8,508 nt of DNA from Oscillospiraceae bacterium. Lineage in GTDB: Bacteria > Bacillota > Clostridia > Oscillospirales > Oscillospiraceae. How positions within the stretch are numbered: the stretch's first letter is position 1; every line of letters begins with the position of its first letter. The notes below the pieces were generated by a model. That model did not search any database. It was not told where the DNA came from and saw only the letters and a list, made by a program, of their open reading frames with translations. Shown here piece after piece: positions 6,751-8,508 of this stretch. The position numbers were made by a program, and so were the translations under genes. The stretch lies in the NCBI GenBank assembly GCA_031261245.1, contig JAISKU010000205.1, forward strand, positions 1-8,508, given 5' to 3'.

Positions 6751-6773
6751 ACCGCCGCCGGAAGTGGTACAAT
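6745..6773 (+). promoter_or_regulatory. Sigma-A-type promoter of the MFS permease gene
   Basis: A -35 box TTGCAA (6745-6750) and a -10 box TACAAT (6768-6773) are separated by 17 bp. TGG directly before the -10 gives an extended -10 element (TGnTACAAT). The predicted transcription start is near 6780, leaving a short leader of about 24 nt. Confidence 0.75.
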
Positions 6774-6792
6774 AAATAGCTTATATATAGAG

Positions 6793-6798
6793 AGGTGG
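6793..6798 (+). promoter_or_regulatory. Ribosome binding site deciding the TTG start of the MFS gene
   Basis: AGGTGG lies 5 nt before the TTG at 6804. It overlaps the in-frame GTG at 6795, which therefore has no proper ribosome binding site of its own. Confidence 0.5.
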
Positions 6799-6803
6799 AT
6801 TTT

Positions 6804-8012
6804 TTGAAGCTGTCAACACAGAAAAAAAGGCTCATGGTGACGATTCTCGTCGTCGCGCTGTTCCAGATGTCCCAGCTCACGCTCAACCCCGCTATCGACA
6901 CCGTCGTCGGGGTGTTCCCCGGCCGCTCGATTGCCGACGTGCAGGAGGCTTTCGCGCTCCTCAACTTCGTCCTGCCCATCTCGGGCATCGTCTCGGCGCT
7001 GCTCATCAACCGCGGACTTCTCACGAAGCGCGCGGCGATTCTGCTCGGCCTCGTGCTGCTCGGCTGCACGGGCGCGCTCTCGCTCGTGCTGCACACGGAG
7101 TTCTGGCATCTCCGGCTACTGAGCGTGGTGTTCGGCCTCGCCGCCGGACTGTACATCGTAAATATTGCGAGCGTATTCTTCGACAACTTCTCGGATGAGG
7201 AGCGCCAGCCTATCGCCGGGTACCAGACCTCGTGCATAAACGGCGGCGGCATCGTCTGGGGTCTCGCGGGCGGCACGCTCTGCTCGCTCGTGTGGTACGG
7301 CGGGTATCTCGTGTTCCTGCTCGCGTTCCCCGTGGCGATCCTCGCGTACTTCACGGTGCCGAAGGTTCCGCGCGTGAAGCCGCAAAAGCGCGCCGACGCC
7401 CCGCGCGTCAAAATCAAGCCCATGGTCTACTACTACTGCGTAATTCTCGGCCTGTTCATGATGCTCTACAGCGTCGGCGGAAGCAACATCTCCACGCACC
7501 TGACGCAGGCCGGCGTCTCGAACCCCGCGCTCGCGGGCGTCGCCGCCGCGCTCCAGATGGCGGGCGGCGTGTGCTGCGGCATGTTCTTCGGGAAGCTCTC
7601 CCCGCGCCTCGGCGACCTGCTCATGGCCGTCTCGTGCCTCGCGCTCGTCGTCGGCTTCTGCCTGCTCGGACTCTTCCCCGGCTCCATCGTAATCGCTATG
7701 CTCGCCGTGTTCATCGCCGGCATGAGCCTCTCCTGCACGGCTCCGCGCGTCATGTTCACCGTCTCGACGCTCTCGAACGCCGGCAACTCCGCGATGTCCT
7801 CCGCGCTCTCAACGAGCGTCGCGCCGTCGCTCGGCGGCTTCATCTCGCCGTACATCTTCACGCGCGTCACGCTCGCGCTCTTCGGCGAATCCACGGGTAA
7901 GCGCTACCTGTTCACCGCCGCCGTCGCCGCCGTTTTCGGCGTCGCCATCGTAATCGCGACGCTCTCGCGCCGCCGCCGCGGCCTCACCGACACGGGGGAG
8001 CCGATAACGTGA
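6804..8012 (+). CDS. Major facilitator superfamily (MFS) permease
   Basis: An integral membrane transporter of 402 residues with about 12 hydrophobic segments in two halves. They are joined by a very basic cytoplasmic loop at about 188-206 (VPRVKPQKRADAPRVKIKP), which agrees with the positive-inside rule. A short basic linker RGLLTKR at 70-76 sits where MFS proteins carry the conserved loop between helices 2 and 3. The second half has a similar loop, GKLSPRLGD, at 263-271. I favour the TTG at 6804, because AGGTGG 5 nt upstream overlaps the alternative GTG at 6795; using the GTG would add three residues. It is divergent from the URO-D gene and overlaps trmB (GTGA). The substrate cannot be read from sequence. 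The URO-D neighbour suggests uptake or export of a small organic compound. Confidence 0.9.
   Translation: MKLSTQKKRLMVTILVVALFQMSQLTLNPAIDTVVGVFPGRSIADVQEAFALLNFVLPISGIVSALLINRGLLTKRAAILLGLVLLGCTGALSLVLHTEFWHLRLLSVVFGLAAGLYIVNIASVFFDNFSDEERQPIAGYQTSCINGGGIVWGLAGGTLCSLVWYGGYLVFLLAFPVAILAYFTVPKVPRVKPQKRADAPRVKIKPMVYYYCVILGLFMMLYSVGGSNISTHLTQAGVSNPALAGVAAALQMAGGVCCGMFFGKLSPRLGDLLMAVSCLALVVGFCLLGLFPGSIVIAMLAVFIAGMSLSCTAPRVMFTVSTLSNAGNSAMSSALSTSVAPSLGGFISPYIFTRVTLALFGESTGKRYLFTAAVAAVFGVAIVIATLSRRRRGLTDTGEPIT
7994..8000 (+). promoter_or_regulatory. Ribosome binding site deciding the GTG start of trmB
   Basis: GGGGGAG, inside the end of the permease gene, lies 8 nt before the GTG at 8009. It would be 14 nt from the next in-frame start, the ATG at 8015, so the GTG is preferred. 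Confidence 0.55.
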
Positions 8013-8508
8013 GAATGCGCCGCAAACCGAACCTGCTTCCGCGCTTAGAGCGCGCCGCCGCGTATCAAATCGCGCTGCCGGAGCAATTTCGCGGCCGCTG
8101 GGGCGCGCAGTTCCCGGATTTCCGCGCGATTCACCTCGAGCTCGGCTGCGGCAAGGGCCGCTTCACGTGCGAAACCGCTCTCCAAACCCCCGAAACCCTG
8201 CTTCTCGGGGTGGAGCGCGTGCCCGACGCCGCCGTGGTGGCGCTGGAGCGCGCGCAGGCCGCCGCGCTGCCGAACGCCCGCTTCCTCCTCTGCGACGTGA
8301 CCGCCCTGCCGAGCATTTTCGACGCGGGCGAGGTGTCGCGCATATACATAAACTTCTGCGACCCGTGGCCGGGCAAAAAACGCGCGAAGCGCCGCCTCAC
8401 GTCAGACGGATTTCTCGCGCTCTACCGCGCTCTCCTGCCGCCCGGCGGCGAAATTCACTTCAAAACCGACAATTCCGACCTGTTCGAGTATTCGCTTGAC
8501 CGCTTCGC
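8009..8508 (+). CDS. trmB: tRNA (guanine-N7-)-methyltransferase, cut at right window edge
   Basis: A SAM-dependent enzyme that methylates N7 of G46 in the variable loop of many tRNAs. The first 166 residues are visible, and bacterial TrmB is usually a little over 200. The SAM-binding motif ELGCGKGRF is at 44-52, the catalytic and tRNA-binding stretch NFCDPWPGKKRAKRRLT at 115-131, and FKTDNSDLFEYSL at 151-163, close to Bacillus subtilis TrmB. The usual DPWPKKRH is DPWPGKKRA here, a small variation. The start is taken as the GTG at 8009, giving MRMRRKP, which matches the N-terminus of Bacillus TrmB (MRMRHKP). The ATG at 8015 is the alternative. The GTG overlaps the permease stop codon (GTGA), so translation is probably coupled. 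Confidence 0.95.
   Translation, partial: MRMRRKPNLLPRLERAAAYQIALPEQFRGRWGAQFPDFRAIHLELGCGKGRFTCETALQTPETLLLGVERVPDAAVVALERAQAAALPNARFLLCDVTALPSIFDAGEVSRIYINFCDPWPGKKRAKRRLTSDGFLALYRALLPPGGEIHFKTDNSDLFEYSLDRF

Noticed and set aside
6695..7423. Minus-strand open frame of 242 codons opposite the MFS gene
   Set aside because: It is antisense to a well-supported permease, runs through the divergent promoter region, and has no recognisable domain.

Overview
The window is G+C-rich bacterial DNA that reads as a piece of Firmicutes (Clostridia-like, probably gut-type) chromosome. The evidence is strong GGAG/GGAGG ribosome binding sites, sigma-A-type promoters with 17-bp spacers, frequent GTG/TTG starts and stop-start overlaps, a TrmB of the Bacillus/Clostridium kind, and a 53-bp palindromic repeat of a style I recall from intergenic regions of gut Clostridia. 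The placement is inference. I see no phage, transposase, CRISPR or RNA gene. Almost all of the DNA is explained by eight genes.

Left block, all on the minus strand and read from about 5440 down to 1: a sigma-A promoter (5409-5437), a MinD-like ATPase (4634-5365), an MgsA-like protein (4221-4637), hisS (2881-4221), a three-copy tandem palindromic repeat (2704-2872), aspS (913-2682), and the N-terminal third of a P-type cation ATPase (872 down past the window edge). The first three genes are joined by ATGA and TAATG overlaps, so they are almost certainly one operon. No separate promoter is visible for aspS or the ATPase gene, so they probably belong to the same transcript, read through the repeats.

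Middle and right: a uroporphyrinogen-decarboxylase-superfamily (URO-D) protein on the minus strand (5526-6653) has its own promoter, a strong Shine-Dalgarno sequence and a hairpin terminator. It is divergent from an MFS permease (6804-8012, plus) that overlaps trmB by GTGA; trmB runs off the right edge. The two divergent promoters are back to back, with a small palindrome over the -35 box of the permease promoter, so the URO-D/MFS pair looks like a co-regulated transport-plus-catabolism unit.

Most of the content is housekeeping. The points that stand out are an MgsA-like protein whose canonical catalytic residues are substituted, a MinD-like ATPase that stops before the membrane-targeting helix and has no MinC or MinE beside it, a HisRS with eukaryote/archaeon-style motifs, the 53-bp repeat array inside a tRNA-synthetase operon, and a URO-D protein with only two of the three usual zinc ligands. 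I found no convincing wholly new system.
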